Position numbers and translations under genes: made by a program
Shown: in pieces, positions 39,201 to 50,870 of the stretch
How positions within the stretch are numbered: the stretch's first letter is position 1
Layout: each line of letters starts with the position of its first letter
The notes under the pieces: model-generated
What the model was told of the DNA's origin: nothing
The model's input: the letters and a program-made list of their open reading frames with translations, nothing else
Database searches by the model: none
Assembly (NCBI GenBank): GCA_023374025.1
Contig: SIJG01000144.1
Location: forward strand, 62,001 to 126,000
DNA length: 64,000 nt
DNA from: Heterodera schachtii
Taxonomy: Eukaryota > Nematoda > Chromadorea > Rhabditida > Heteroderidae
Direction: 5' to 3'

Positions 39201-39790
39201 CAAAGTTTTTAAGAATTTTTAATTGACTTACTCTTTATAGATTATTTTCTCAAATCTTTAATAATTTTTTGATTTTGACTTTTATATATTAAAATATTTT
39301 TGTCATTTTAATTGATGAAATTCATTAATAAAAATTTTTCTCGTTCTCCACGTTAATTTCATCCTGCTTATGACCATATTAATATTTCTTAAAACTTTTA
39401 AAATTTAGTTTCTTAATCCTTTTTATTAATGCTTCATCATTTTTTTTAATATATTTATATTTCATCAAAAAGAAAAAAGAGGTGAATAAATATAAAAAAA
39501 ATAAATGAGATAAAAATTTATTAATGATAAAGCATACGAATTCATTTGCACATTATAATTTTGAGAAAGAAAATGGTCATTTCTTTAATAAATATAAAGT
39601 TAATAATTAAGATTGAGTTTATCTTTTCCACAAATCTATAATTTCAATCAATTCAAGTTTCCATTTTGCAGAATGGCTGAATTTCATAAAGTGAATTAAT
39701 ATTAAACGAAAATTGAGAAAATGGATTTTTAAAAGATTTATAAAATTATTAATGAAGTCTCAATAGAAAATAAAGAATACAATTAATAAT
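36201..39790. other. Gene-free T-rich block
   Basis: Strongly T-rich on plus to about 39.4 kb. It contains a GTTGACGACTTTTATTATAG phrase near 37500 and a MITE-family fragment at 37920. The 61-residue frame at 38168-38353 was not recognised. Confidence 0.45.
37920..37995 (+). repeat. Fragment of the GCTGATCACGAAT MITE family
   Basis: GGGTTTTTGGGGTTGCTGAT followed by CACGAAT, then CCTATTTCTAATCCCGGATC, is in the same order as the right subterminal region of the 26.2 kb element. It is a single end. Confidence 0.65.
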
Positions 39791-39796
39791 AACTTT

Positions 39797-39997
39797 TATG
39801 TAAATAAAATATCGAATTTTCGTAAAAGATGAAATAGGCATAAAATGCAATAAAAAATAATTGCAAAATATGTACGATAAAGTCCAAATATGTATAAAAA
39901 TATGTACATATGTAATATGAAGAAAAACCCCAAATATGTAAAAATATGTAAATAAAAGTCCCAAAAATATGTATTTACATAAAATTGGCATCCCTTG
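39797..39997 (-). mobile_element. Truncated copy of the 54.3 kb hAT-type MITE
   Basis: The minus strand begins GGGATGCCAATTTTATGTAA and continues ATACATATTT, GGGACTTTTATTTACATATT, a series of TACATATTT phrases, then TGCATTTTATGCCTATTTCA, in the order found in the 54.3 kb element. The terminus is altered and the other end is missing. Confidence 0.7.
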
Positions 39998-40009
39998 TAA
40001 TAAGTCATA

Positions 40010-40200
40010 AAACCTTTCCGTGCGTTTTCGGGTCGTTGATCACGAATAACTGTCATAAAATTTCACAAATTTCGATCGCTAACCCTAACTCGAAAAAGGA
40101 CCGAAAAATATGAATTTTTAATTTGGATTTCGTATTTGTTTAAGTGATTCAGAGTTTGGCAGAAAAATTGATGTTATATCCGTATTCTTTGATTTAAAAT
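40010..40200 (+). repeat. Fragment of the GCTGATCACGAAT MITE family
   Basis: CGTTTTCGGGTCGTTGATCA followed by CGAAT, then TTTCGATCGCTAACCCTAAC, repeats the terminal and subterminal order of the 26.2 kb element. It starts right next to the 39.8 kb hAT-type fragment. Confidence 0.6.
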
Positions 40201-41163
40201 AATTAAATTATTTTTTGATTCTCTTTTGTTAAATTTTATTTCAGATTTTTTAAATTGTTTTTAATGTATTGTTCATTTGTCTATTCTTAACATTCATATT
40301 TAAAAAATTACATTTATAGTAAAATTTTCTTTTGATGAAAAAAAATAAATAAACTTTTATTAAAGTTATAAATTAAAGAAATTAATAATAAAAGATTTTA
40401 CGAATTTATTAAAAATATTGAGGCAATAAACAAAAAATATTGAGAGAAAGTTAAAAAAAACATGAAAATGAATAAATAATTCATTAATGAATAAGAATTT
40501 AAAACAAATAGTAATTTAAAAAATAAATTAAATTTTATTTAATTGAAATAAAAATGAAGTCAACAATAATATTTATTATTTTTTGAAATATTAAAAAGTC
40601 TAAATGAAGGATATTTAAATAGTTTTCAATTAAAAATTATAAAATAATTTTGCGAAAATTTCATAAAATCACTTTTTTGTTGGTTTTTTGAAAAAATAAA
40701 TAAAGAAATAAAAATTCTGACGAAAAAATGATAACAAGTCAGCTGAAACAAAAATATAATTTCATTCTAAATTATTCTACAATTGTTTAAAAAAATAACA
40801 TAAAATTACATTTTTTTTATTTAATAGAAATAAAATTGATTTAAAAGCGATATAAAAACAAAAAATGAATATTTGTATTGGCAACTATGCATTTCTCATT
40901 TCTCAATTTTTAAAAAGTTTGATTGTTAATGATAATTTGAAATATGAAGCTAAAAAATAAAAGTTGAATCAATTTTAATCACCTAATTAAAAAAAAACAC
41001 CAAATGCATTAAAAAACTTTATTAATGAGACACAAAAATAGTAATGTATTAATTTTACTACTGAACAATAAAATTCTATTAATTACCAAAAACAAAATAC
41101 ATTAAAAAATAAGAGCATAAATTAAAAAAATATTTATGATACAAAAACATTTAAAAATAATAG
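40201..41163. other. A-rich gene-free stretch before the helicase pseudogene
   Basis: No exon encoding the helicase Walker A motif or N-terminal part could be found here. The sequence is low-complexity and A-rich. Confidence 0.5.
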
Positions 41164-42843
41164 CATATATTTGTAAAAAAATCGAGGACCGCGGCACATC
41201 TGAAACAAACCAAGTACCGAGTGTACTTCATGACATTGGCCCTTGCTGAAGAGTTGGCTTTAGATTTGGGTAACGTGACTTATGTGTTGGTTGATGAGTG
41301 CGGCCAAGCAACCCTTTCGGTAGTTTTGTCAATTCTAACAAAATTCCGATCGGTTAAGAAAATACTTCTGACAGGAGATAAGCAGCAGCTACGTGTGCAC
41401 TTGCCGAGTCAAATGACAGTTGTTCGTGGTAAGTTTGGATTTGAGTCAATTTTGGAAGTGCTGGAAACAGCCAAAGGCATTGATCGGACCGTTCTCTCAA
41501 AGTGTTACCGATCGCACAGTGCCATTGTACGGTGTCTGGACGCGGGCGTTTACTCTCCAGCAGGTGATCAGTTGGTACCAGGAAGGCCGGACATTGAAAT
41601 GTCATCGTTTTAAAATTATATGGGCCCACTCATTGTAGCCGAAAATTGTCCCATCATTTTAATCCATCAAAAATCATCGGCTCAAATGGAAAGTATCTCA
41701 TTTTCCCCTCACAATCCCGAGCAACGGGAAACCGCTCTTGGATTTTTGGGAATAACCCAGGGAACCTTTCTAGGCTTAATTCAAGTTGTGCGTTTTTACC
41801 AAGCCGAGAGGAAGCACATGGTAAGTGAATAGAACGGAGAAAGTGGCCAAATGTCAAGGTGAGTACGGTCAATTCGATTCAAAGTAAGGAAGCCGAGCTT
41901 GTCCTTGTCATCACGACGCGCTCTGCTGCTGGACGATCAACTGAAGCATCACTGGCAAAGAAATCTGGCAGATTGCGCGAGAACAACCGTGGCTCTCTCC
42001 CGTCCCAAGTTTGGATTGGTCATCATCGGAGATTTGTCGCTGATTTGGCACAAAGGGACCGTGTGAAGACGTTTCATTGACGAAACATTAAAAATGACGG
42101 TTGAGGTAACCCCGGAGTACTTAAACCTAATTTTCAATCCGTTTTGGTCCCGGGTTGGGAAATTTATTGCAAAAAGGGATGGCACAGTTCCGATGGCATT
42201 TGAATTTTATGCCGAAAGGGACAGTAATTTAAGACACGAGAGTTTGGCGTGTCATCCACCAATAAATAATTTTGTAAATAATTTTTCCACTTTCCCATTT
42301 TCACAGGTGGTTTCAGGCCCTTCACAGCTCAAGCAAATGTGTTTCCAACGACCAGTTCGGGACATGCTCAACCGCCGGCATTCTCACACGGAATGATGAT
42401 CATTGACACCTCTGTGCGCCCTCCTCCAATCAACATGATCGCCGCACACACAATGCCAACATCTTTGAATCGCCCTGGCCCAAGTACGCGAATGGCGCCG
42501 TATCCGCCACAACATTTACCGTCATACGCCGAAGCCGCCCAACAGTCCCCGTCAAGCACGAACAACAACCGAAGAATCGATGTGAAATGCTATATAGATG
42601 CGGCAAAATCTCTTTTCAAAAATATGTCGGACCTGATTTCATTTTCCCTTCTTGCCATTTTATTTATCAATTAATTTGCTCTCTCATTTTTCATTTTGTA
42701 TTTTTCTTTCAATTAAATCGCCCTCTCATTTCTCTGTTTCTCCCTTCAAGAAATCTCGCGGGAATTTTTATGAATTATATTTTGGAAATTACCGAAATTT
42801 TGGAAACGATCGGGGACGATCGCCTCAAGGGATGAAGGTGTAA
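41164..42843 (+). pseudogene. UPF1-like superfamily 1 helicase, C-terminal half, disrupted
   Basis: The frame opens after a TAG at 41161 and carries SF1 helicase motifs in order: LVDECGQAT (motif II, DEAG-like), LLTGDKQQL (III), LSKCYRSH (IV), VSTVNSIQSKEAELVLVITT (V) and VALSRPKFGLVIIGD (VI). Such proteins use ATP to remodel RNA or RNA-protein complexes. Motif I (Walker A) is missing. Damage seen: an in-frame TAA at 41611-41613, a frame change between about 41820 and 41850, a change back near 41935, and TGA at 42064-42066 where a Trp codon is expected. Downstream, GT..AG introns at 42224-42306 and 42582-42750 join in consistent phase to a Pro/Ser-rich exon (42307-42581) and a short Gly/Arg/Asn-rich last exon (42751-42843, TAA). 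A truncated, recently decayed gene copy is likely; assembly errors could explain some breaks. Confidence 0.8.
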
Positions 42844-43239
42844 AGTGGATATTGAATTTATTTAAAATAAATTTTTTTTTACTTTTTGAACTGTAGTTGA
42901 TTTTTACTTTTTTTTTTTGTTAATTGCTTATAACTTTGTTTTCTCTCATAAATTTAAACTATGTAAAATTCGAATATTAAATAACTATATTTTTTCAATT
43001 TTACATTATCCTGTTCATGATTATATTTATTTTCTTTATTAGTTGAATTATAATTAGTTTGAAATTCTCTTGCCCAGGCAAAAAATTAATAGAAAAAATA
43101 ATCCAGAAACTCCCGATTTTGGAAATAAACAAATATGAATTATCAATATTTTATTGAAACCTTAATAGTCAAAAAAAGTTGAAATTACCATATAGTTGCT
43201 TATAATTTAAATAGTTTAATTTTAATAAAATTATAATTT

Positions 43240-43885
43240 TGTTTTTATTTATTTTCAAAATCTTGACAATTCCAGATTGTGTTTTATGTTTTTTGTATTA
43301 AATTAGAGTCACCTTTAATTTTTTATAAAACAAATATTATTTAATGATATTAGAAAGTGCTATTGCTCACATGTGAATAAATAATCTTAAAATAATTGGT
43401 GAATAATCGTTTTATTTGTTTTTGCATTGCTGTTTGTGATCTTATTCCAGAATTTTTGTAAGGTTTGAAATATTTAATTTTAAACTAAAATTAAATAATT
43501 ATAACTTGATACATGGTCGTTTTTCCAACAATGAAGAGGTGGTGTTTTAGAAATGCATTTTTATTGAAATATTTTTATATATTTTTTAATATTATTTCTT
43601 TTAATGTATCTATGTATTCATTAAGTCATTTATTTTGTTGCTTCTGTATAAAGATATCAAATAAAGATATTCATTTATTCTTACTAATAATTTTTGTCTA
43701 ATTTGAATATATCTTATTAATGCCTATTAATTTGATTTGTTTTAAAATTTTGATTTTGATGGAGGGTAAATTATTAATCAACATGAATCTATTTCCAATA
43801 TTTAGCAAAAAATTCTTCATACATATAAGACAAAAAATACAAACAAATTAAAATCAAATTCTTCTTTAATTGCAAAATAAAATTA
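43240..43885 (+). repeat. Long inverted duplication, pair B left arm
   Basis: It matches the reverse complement of 63435-63890. Landmarks are GAGTCACCTTTAATTTTTTA, TTTTTCCAACAATGAAGA, TTCTTTTAATGTATC, TTATTTTGTTGCTTCTGTAT, TTTTTGTCTAATTTGAATAT, CTATTTCCAATATTTAGCAA and ACATATAAGACAAAAAATAC. This copy carries about 130 bp that the other lacks. The last 290 bp are the best preserved. Confidence 0.85.
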
Positions 43886-44179
43886 TTCATATTAAGTAAT
43901 TTTTAAAATTGATGTCAAAACACAGTATGTTATTTAATATTTTATTCAATGTTCGTATTTTAAAGCGTTTTTTAATTTTTACGAATGGTTTTATTTTTTA
44001 TCATTAAAGAATTAAATATTGAATTTTTCAAATAAACCAGAGAGATCAAACAAAAATATTATGAAATTTATCATAAAATAAGAATATTTAAATCATAAAT
44101 TTTATTCATTTATTATATTTTGTTAAAAATTAAAGAGAAGTTTCAGAATTAAATTCTGACTAAATTTATTATTTACCTT

Positions 44180-44232
44180 TTTTAATCTTGGATACGAATT
44201 TTACCAAGTGACCATGAGAAAAATAAGCAAAA
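44180..44232 (-). repeat. TCTCATGG-box unit
   Basis: The minus strand reads GCTTATTTTTCTCATGGTCA and then a copy-specific CTTGGTAAAATTCGTATCC. Confidence 0.5.
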
Positions 44233-44394
44233 ATAAAAAATTAAAATTAATTAATTATTCTTTGAAGGCATTTAAAATAATTTCTCTAATACAAAATAAT
44301 TTTACATTTAAAAGAGCTAACAATAAATTATATTAGCTTGTTAATAGTTACTTAGAGATTTTAAAAATGTTGATTCTTTTATTATTATGCTCAA

Positions 44395-44765
44395 TCTAAT
44401 AAAAATTCATCCAAATATTTTTATTTATCTTACAAAATCATATCTTCGCAATAAAAATAGCATAAAAGTTTAAAAATAAAATGCGATCAAATATTTAAAT
44501 ATGTTATTAAACCCCTTTAAAATTAAAATGAAAAACACACGTAAAAAAATTTAGATGTTTTTATAGTTTGAGTTTAAATTAATTATTATAAATACAAAAC
44601 ATATAATTTCATCATTCAGAAAATAAAAAATAATAATTTTAAAAATATAAATAAAATGCACTTGTAATTTCATGATACAATAAATGCTCGAGTAAAAACA
44701 ATCAAATCTTCTGATACCCATCATGAAGCTTTTTAAAAGACAAATTATTATTAAAAAAATTAAAT
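44395..44765 (-). repeat. Long inverted duplication, pair A right arm
   Basis: The reverse-complement partner of 24300-24650. Its minus strand gives TTCATGATGGGTATCAG, TTTATTGTATCATGAAAT, AAATATTTGATCGCATT and TATGCTATTTTTATTGCGAA in the same order. Confidence 0.72.
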
Positions 44766-46439
44766 TAAAACATATAATTAATCTGTCTTTAAATTAATGA
44801 GTTATTAATAATTTAATGAAATATTTATGAAAAACGAAAAGTCAGGTGAATATTAAAACATAATTTTACACATTCAAAATTTTATAACCATTGCATTGTT
44901 AATTTGGTATAATTTAAAATTGCAGTACTGAACTACATTATAATACAAGAAAATTTAATGGAATAAAATTTTGCAATTACTTGGATTTTGACAATATACG
45001 GTGCATTAAAATTATAATAGTTAGATATTGAAATAAATATAGCAATAATAAAAAAATTTTCATCGAATACGGCAAAACTTTTTTTTTATTGATTTTACAG
45101 TACTTTTTTAGTATTTCAAAATAGTCCGGCGGTGCCGATAAGCGCCGCAGAAAAATTTTTTTGAAAATGAGTATATTTATTTGTTTTTATATTTTATGGC
45201 TTTTGGAAATTTATCGGTAAATAATTAATTATCTTATTTTGATTATCATTTCGGAATTTTTCAGATTATTATGTGAATATTAATTTTATATTTTTATTAA
45301 TGATTTTATGATTTCTTTTAAAATATTCATTTAAGTTTATTTTTTATTTTTTCACATTTGTCAAATATTCTATTTTGGTATGCTTTTTAATTTATGTTGA
45401 TTTTTATCCATGACAATTGTCGAAGCTAAGCCTTCAGACGGTCCTGCCTTGTTTCTACGCTTATTTCATTGGTATTAAAGATAAAGATTTTTCCATATTT
45501 TTTATTAGTAAAAAAAAATATTTTTGATAATAAACGTATTTAGCCTGATTTCATAATAAAATATAAAGAAACTTGAATAAATTTTAATAAAATCATAAAG
45601 TATTATTTACTAATCGCTTATTTAATTGCCTTTTTATCGTCTTAGTTTATTATCAAACCAATATATATATTGAATTATATAATTAAAATGAAAAACAAAT
45701 TAAAATGATTAATTTCAGATGTAAAATATTTTAAAATTTTATTTATTCTTAAGATTTTCGTTGTGTGAATCCATGCTGATTTAAATTTCGCTATTTTCAT
45801 TTCACGCTGTTATATTATATTATTTTTATTCCATTCGACCATAATCACTGTTAAATAGTCTAATAAATTATCTTTTAATTTATCATTAACCTTTTATTGT
45901 TTTCTTAATAAACAAAATGATAAATATTTATTTTTTTCAATGGTTTTTTACGAGTTTACTTAGGTTAAATTTAAGGTGTTTTAAAAGATTATTAAATTCG
46001 TTTCATACTTTTTACACATATTCTTCAACATCAAAATTGAGCAAACCGGAGCGAATTAGCATCATTAAAATATGTACAAATATAATTATATTATTTATTT
46101 CATTAAAGATAAATTATTAGAATAATTTAAGACGAAGATTTATACATTATTAAAATATATATTTTTTAAATTCTTAATATTTTTTATTTATTATCTTTTA
46201 ATAATATTATTGATGCGATGCGTAAACCAAAATAATTTGCTTCTATAAATAAAAGTTTTTGTAAATCAAATAATTTACTTCTGAGTTATTTATAATTTTT
46301 CTTATTTTTTAAAACAAAATTTTAAATTTTTTTATTGTCGTATACAAATTAATTTTTGAGAATTATAGAAAAATTTTGAACTTCTCTTGACATTGAGTCT
46401 GTGCACTTGGGAAAAATTTCCTTTAAAAAATAAAAGTGC

Positions 46440-47380
46440 CAATCTATAAACATAACGTTTATTCATTATAAATTATTTTGAAAATAAAAGCATTAATTAG
46501 AAATGAACAATGCCCATAATTCCAACTATTATAATTTATTATAATTAATTTTTTTTATTACTAAAAGTATTGTATAGAAACAAATTCTGATTTTGACAAG
46601 TATACCAAAAATTAAGTATCATTTGAAAAATAAAAGTAAATGAAAGAATTTCAAAAGATAACTAAAACAATAAGTTCGTTATTGCATATAAATTAATATA
46701 AAAAATTTATTGGATACAAATTAATTAAAAAAACCAGGAAAAAATTATTTTGTTGATAATTTTTTTTGTTAATGTGTTCAAATGCAATTCAGAATGAATT
46801 AGAAATATATTGAATATATAATTTAATCAATAAATGAATCATTAATTTAATACACCAATCAAATAATTATTTAAAATAAATAAATTAATTAATGAACTGT
46901 TATATATTTTTGAAATCTAGTCCTAAATGAAAACTCTTACAGGTAAATAAAATTCCCAACAATTTAATTAAATATAAAATTTTACTTTTTGTATCCGAAA
47001 AGAATAGTGAAAATTGACCATGGACAAGAGAAATTCAAATTAATTCATTCTAATAAATGAGAAAATAAAAATTCTGAGCAGGTTTAAATATATTTTTGAA
47101 TTTTGCCCAATTATAATTATTTAAATTTCAAAGAAATTTTATTCGTTGATCAACAAAAAATATATTTTAAAGAAAATTTAATTTAGGAATTATGAAAATT
47201 TACATATTTTATTAACAAAAAATTAAATAACAAACAAATAAAAATATCTATAAATCTATCACAATAATTAATAAAAAGAAACAAAAAATTTAAATGAAGA
47301 CTCGCAAACGGACATCAACTGGAATTTTCCTCCATGAGAATAAAAAATAAAAGGTTTAATTGTTAAATCCATGCTAAAAA
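46440..47380 (+). repeat. Long direct duplication, copy 2 (copy 1 at 29560-30300)
   Basis: It has the same ordered landmarks as copy 1, from CCAATCTATAA through ATTCCAACTATTATAATTTA to the AATTAATAAAAAGAAACAAA phrase and adjoining minus-strand box unit. Confidence 0.65.
47260..47352 (-). repeat. TCTCATGG-box unit, variant ATTCTCATGG
   Basis: The minus strand reads TTTTTTATTCTCATGGAGG, a copy-specific segment with GATGTCCGTTTGCGAGTC, then TTTCTTTTTATTAATTATTG. Confidence 0.55.
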
Positions 47381-47984
47381 TAAAAAATAAATAATAAAAA
47401 TTTAGTGGAAAGCATAACCAATACTTTATACAGTTTTGACTGACCATAGCGAGAAAATAAAAAGAAAAATTTAACTCAAAATATAAATGTTCTCAAAACT
47501 TCCAAAAATTATTTTTAAATTCTTATTTTTTTAATTAAAAAAAAATTAGGATCATCTTTTTTAAAAGGAAAATAATGTTTTTTTAATTTTTTCCATAATA
47601 ATCGAAAATAAAGAAGAAATAAGAAATAAATAAAAAATATAAAACAAAAAATATTAAAAAATAAAAAATTCAATAAAAAAAACATTTTATTTCATCATTT
47701 ATAAATATAATAAAAATAAATCTATAAATATTAAAAACACTTCAAAATCTTGTAAAGTCCAACCAACCATCAAATTTACCAGGACAGCCTTGGAATAAAT
47801 GAAAAAATTAAACTATTTTTTTCAAAATAAACTTTATTAGTTTGAATTAAAATATGTTCAAAATCGATATGAATTTTTTTACCGAATGAAAAATCAATAA
47901 AAGTTTTCTGAGTCGCGCTTTTTCAATGTAAATTTCCCGAACAAAACCGATTTTCACCAAATAAATGAATTAAATAAATTTCAA

Positions 47985-48239
47985 TTAAAGTAATGGTAAA
48001 GAAAAAAGGAAAAATATTCTATTAAAAAAAACGAAAGGCGAAATTTTTTCCAAAAAATATTCATAATAGAAATCATAAATTTGGATAGTGTTGTGCAAAA
48101 ACAATAACATTTCAGCATTTTCGGGCGTCAAGCATTTTCTCAAGTCATTTATGATCAATCCTGCCGTTGAAAAAAGACGATCGCTTTCGGCTGAAGTAGC
48201 CGGTGCAGAAAGAAAATGGAATGCATGAATTTGAAAGTC
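47985..48239 (-). pseudogene. hAT transposase relic, C-terminal dimerisation region
   Basis: An 84-codon open frame, without its own start codon, encodes LSAPATSAESDRLFSTAG, then LIINDLRKCLTPENAEMLLF and LHNT. This is the signature order of the hAT-family dimerisation region: PATSA-ES-RLFS-AG, an N-D-R block, then a P-E-L-FL-N helix. hAT transposases cut and paste DNA elements that leave 8-bp target duplications. The frame is closed upstream by a TGA at 48242-48240, and the catalytic core and BED zinc finger were not found, so this is a decayed fragment. A non-autonomous hAT-type element lies about 6 kb away at 54.3 kb; whether this family mobilised it is unknown. Confidence 0.82.
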
Positions 48240-48393
48240 TCAAAAATTCACCTTTTAATGCTTAACTTTTCTGATGATTGACTGCTCATTTGTTTTTTCA
48301 TAAATTCTTTATGTAATTCTCTTTAAAATAACAATTTAAATTTATTTTCATTTTTAAAAAATTATTTTCTTTTATTTGATTAATATGCATCAA

Positions 48394-48407
48394 GGGGGGG
48401 GGGGGGG
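48394..48407 (+). repeat. Run of 14 G
   Basis: An uninterrupted G14 in an otherwise very AT-rich surrounding. Its length is a weak point for any sequencing method. Confidence 0.9.
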
Positions 48408-48685
48408 TGATCAGTGCCAATTTTGCGAAGGGGTCTAACGTCGAATCTTTTTTTGCTTTTTTAAAAACTGTTTTTTTTTTTTTTGCTGCGTGCTTTTTCC
48501 GAAAAACTTTTGGTTTTATTGAAGAAAATTTGTTTAAATTTAAGAAAATTTTCAATGTTCCCCCCTTCTTGGATGAATAAACTTTTAAATTTTGACAACA
48601 CTCGGGGGTCCCCTGCCCTCCGACTATGTGTCGGGCGATCGGGGGGCAAACCGTCGGTGGTCGGGGTCGGAGAGCAACCTTAATT
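48408..48685. other. GC-rich debris upstream of the hAT relic
   Basis: It contains GGGGTCCCCTGCCCTCCGAC and GGGCGATCGGGGGGCAAACC separated from the G run by T-rich sequence. Overlapping frames on both strands have no domain that I recognise. It may be part of the same decayed element as the hAT relic, but it shows no hAT motifs. Confidence 0.4.
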
Positions 48686-48825
48686 TAAATTCACAAATAA
48701 CTATAAATTTCTTCCAAAGCGCATTAATTAATGTGTTTTTATTAAATAAAAAAGGAACAAGTCTATATTAAATTTGAATTTTAAATGATTAAAAAACTCT
48801 TATGAACCATTATCAATAACAAAAT

Positions 48826-48895
48826 ATAACTATTATAATAGAATGTTTATTTTTTATAAAGAAGTTACTTTAATTTTAATATTTGAATTCAAATT
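48826..48895 (+). repeat. Direct repeat, copy 1 (copy 2 at 62896-62965)
   Basis: AAAATATAACTATTATAATA, GAATGTTTATTTTTTATAAA and GAAGTTA are identical in sequence and order at 62896-62965; similarity then fades on both sides. Confidence 0.85.
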
Positions 48896-50613
48896 GCTGA
48901 AGAACGTCTAATAATACTATTTATATATTTTGCTTAAAGTTCAATGAAGAATATAATAAATTCTTAAAAAATGAACAAAAAAGAAACATTAATTGAATAA
49001 ATTCAAAAGATGAACACGAACAGAATGAGGAGAATCAAACAACCTCGCAAGAAAAATTTATTATTTTTGATAGAATATTAAAGCCTAAATTAAGATAATT
49101 AATAATAAATATGAAATAAAAAAGTTTAAATTCTTCCACAAAAGTTAAAATAAAAAATTACACTAAATCCTGTATGCAATTTGAATCCGAGTTATGAATA
49201 TTCAATTCGAAAGAATGGAAACTTTTTTTTTTGTACTTTTATGCGATTCAATCCATTTTTTAATAAATTAAAATTGACTATCACTGAATTGATTGGGCCA
49301 AGTTTTTTCTAAAATTTAAAAAATAAAACAGAACAAAAAATTTTACGTTACACTAATGAAATTCCGAATGCCAACGATTTACAATAAAACTGATACAAAA
49401 ATACGTTAATTAAACTTATAGAAAAGTAAATTTAAAATTGAATGAATATCAGTGATGCATGATCACACATTAAGTCTAATTTTTATTAATGTATTATGTA
49501 TAAATTTAAGTGTTGAATTAATAATTTTCAGATTGAAAAATTTTTTGATTTAGTAATTGTGTTGATTGTGGACAATAAACATATTAATTTAAATGAAAAA
49601 AAATAATTTCATAATTACGCGCAAAATTTTTTCATGTTAATTTTTTTTTATTAAATTTATAAAAAAAATTGAAATGAATTAAATATTCGCCGAAGAAATA
49701 TAGTTAATTTCTCATACACTCTAAATAAAGTATACTTTTTAAAAATTCCAAAATTTTCTTCATTTCCTATAGAAAACCGTTGCCGAGTGATGGCGTAAAA
49801 ACTAGTATTTTTGAAAATTGGCTCGTCAATCGGCAAAAATATGGGCTGCAATATTTTTTATTAAAAATTTATTGAATATTCACAACTTAATATTCAATTT
49901 ATACCTTAATGTCTTATTTTTATATTAAAAACGAATGCGATGAAATATTAATAAGATAATAACCAACTAAAATTAAAATAACATATATAAACAATTATGT
50001 ATTATTACCATGGGAGTTAAATGCTTTAATTACGAAATTTTTATAAAATGTTCGTTATTTACAGAATTATTATTTTTTTTTGTTATGCGCAAAACGAGTA
50101 ACCTACGCAAGGGATAAATAATATTACTGTAACAATGAGCATTTAAAAAATGAATATACGAATATTAATCAGAAAATAAGTCGCAAACAACCAAAAATAT
50201 GCCATTCCAGATTAGATCAACTAAATTAAAGGTGATTTATTAAATATAAATTGAAAATTACATACAAATTAATTCACAAAAAAAAATGTATAATTGGAAT
50301 TAAAAAATATGACTAATAAACAAATGTATAAAAAATGTATTTAAATTTTTATTTATTTTTTCTAAATTGAAGAAGTTTCATAAATTATACTTGTTTTTTA
50401 AAATAAAATTTACATTAAACATTAATAAATAGAAAAAACATTCTCAAACATATTTATTTTAATAATTGATAATTTATAAATTTTGATAATCATTTCAATT
50501 TGAAGAATTTCAAATAATAAAATGAATAATATTTATTATAAAGTTTAAAGGTTAAAATATGGGTGGGCAATATTCAATATAAAAATAATACAAAAATGAA
50601 AGTATTAAAAAAA

Positions 50614-50870
50614 ATATTATTCGCTTTTTTCAGGCTGATCTTCGCATTTTCGGCTCCGTTTTTTCTATATTTTTATAAGTAAGGCAAATATATATTATTG
50701 ATTAAATTTTTATTTTTTTCATTTTCGTATTTTTATATTTTCTTTGAAAATTGTTAAAAAGTTTTATTATTATTCGCACTTTTTTTCAATTTATTAATCA
50801 TGTCTTGTCTCCTGATCTATTTGAAGGTGCATCGATTGTCCATTTGTCCGAATTATGATGGCTTAATAGG
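50614..50870 (+). mobile_element. Half copy of the 52.9 kb palindromic element
   Basis: TATTATTCGCTTTTTTCAGG, CTGATCTTCGCATTTTCGGC and TCCGTTTTTT correspond to the left arm of 52949-53431. About 180 bp later, AATCATGTCTTGT and GAAGGTGCATCG match that arm further in. The mirror arm is absent. Confidence 0.6.

Larger units (their letters stand above)
42844..47984. other. Gene-free AT-rich region with inverted duplications
   Basis: T-rich to about 43.8 kb, A-rich to 45.1, T-rich to about 46.2, then A-rich. It contains one arm of each long inverted duplication pair, two minus-strand box units, and the second copy of the 29.6 kb duplication. Islands at 45120-45155 and 45410-45475 are GC-richer but unrecognised. 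Confidence 0.5.
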
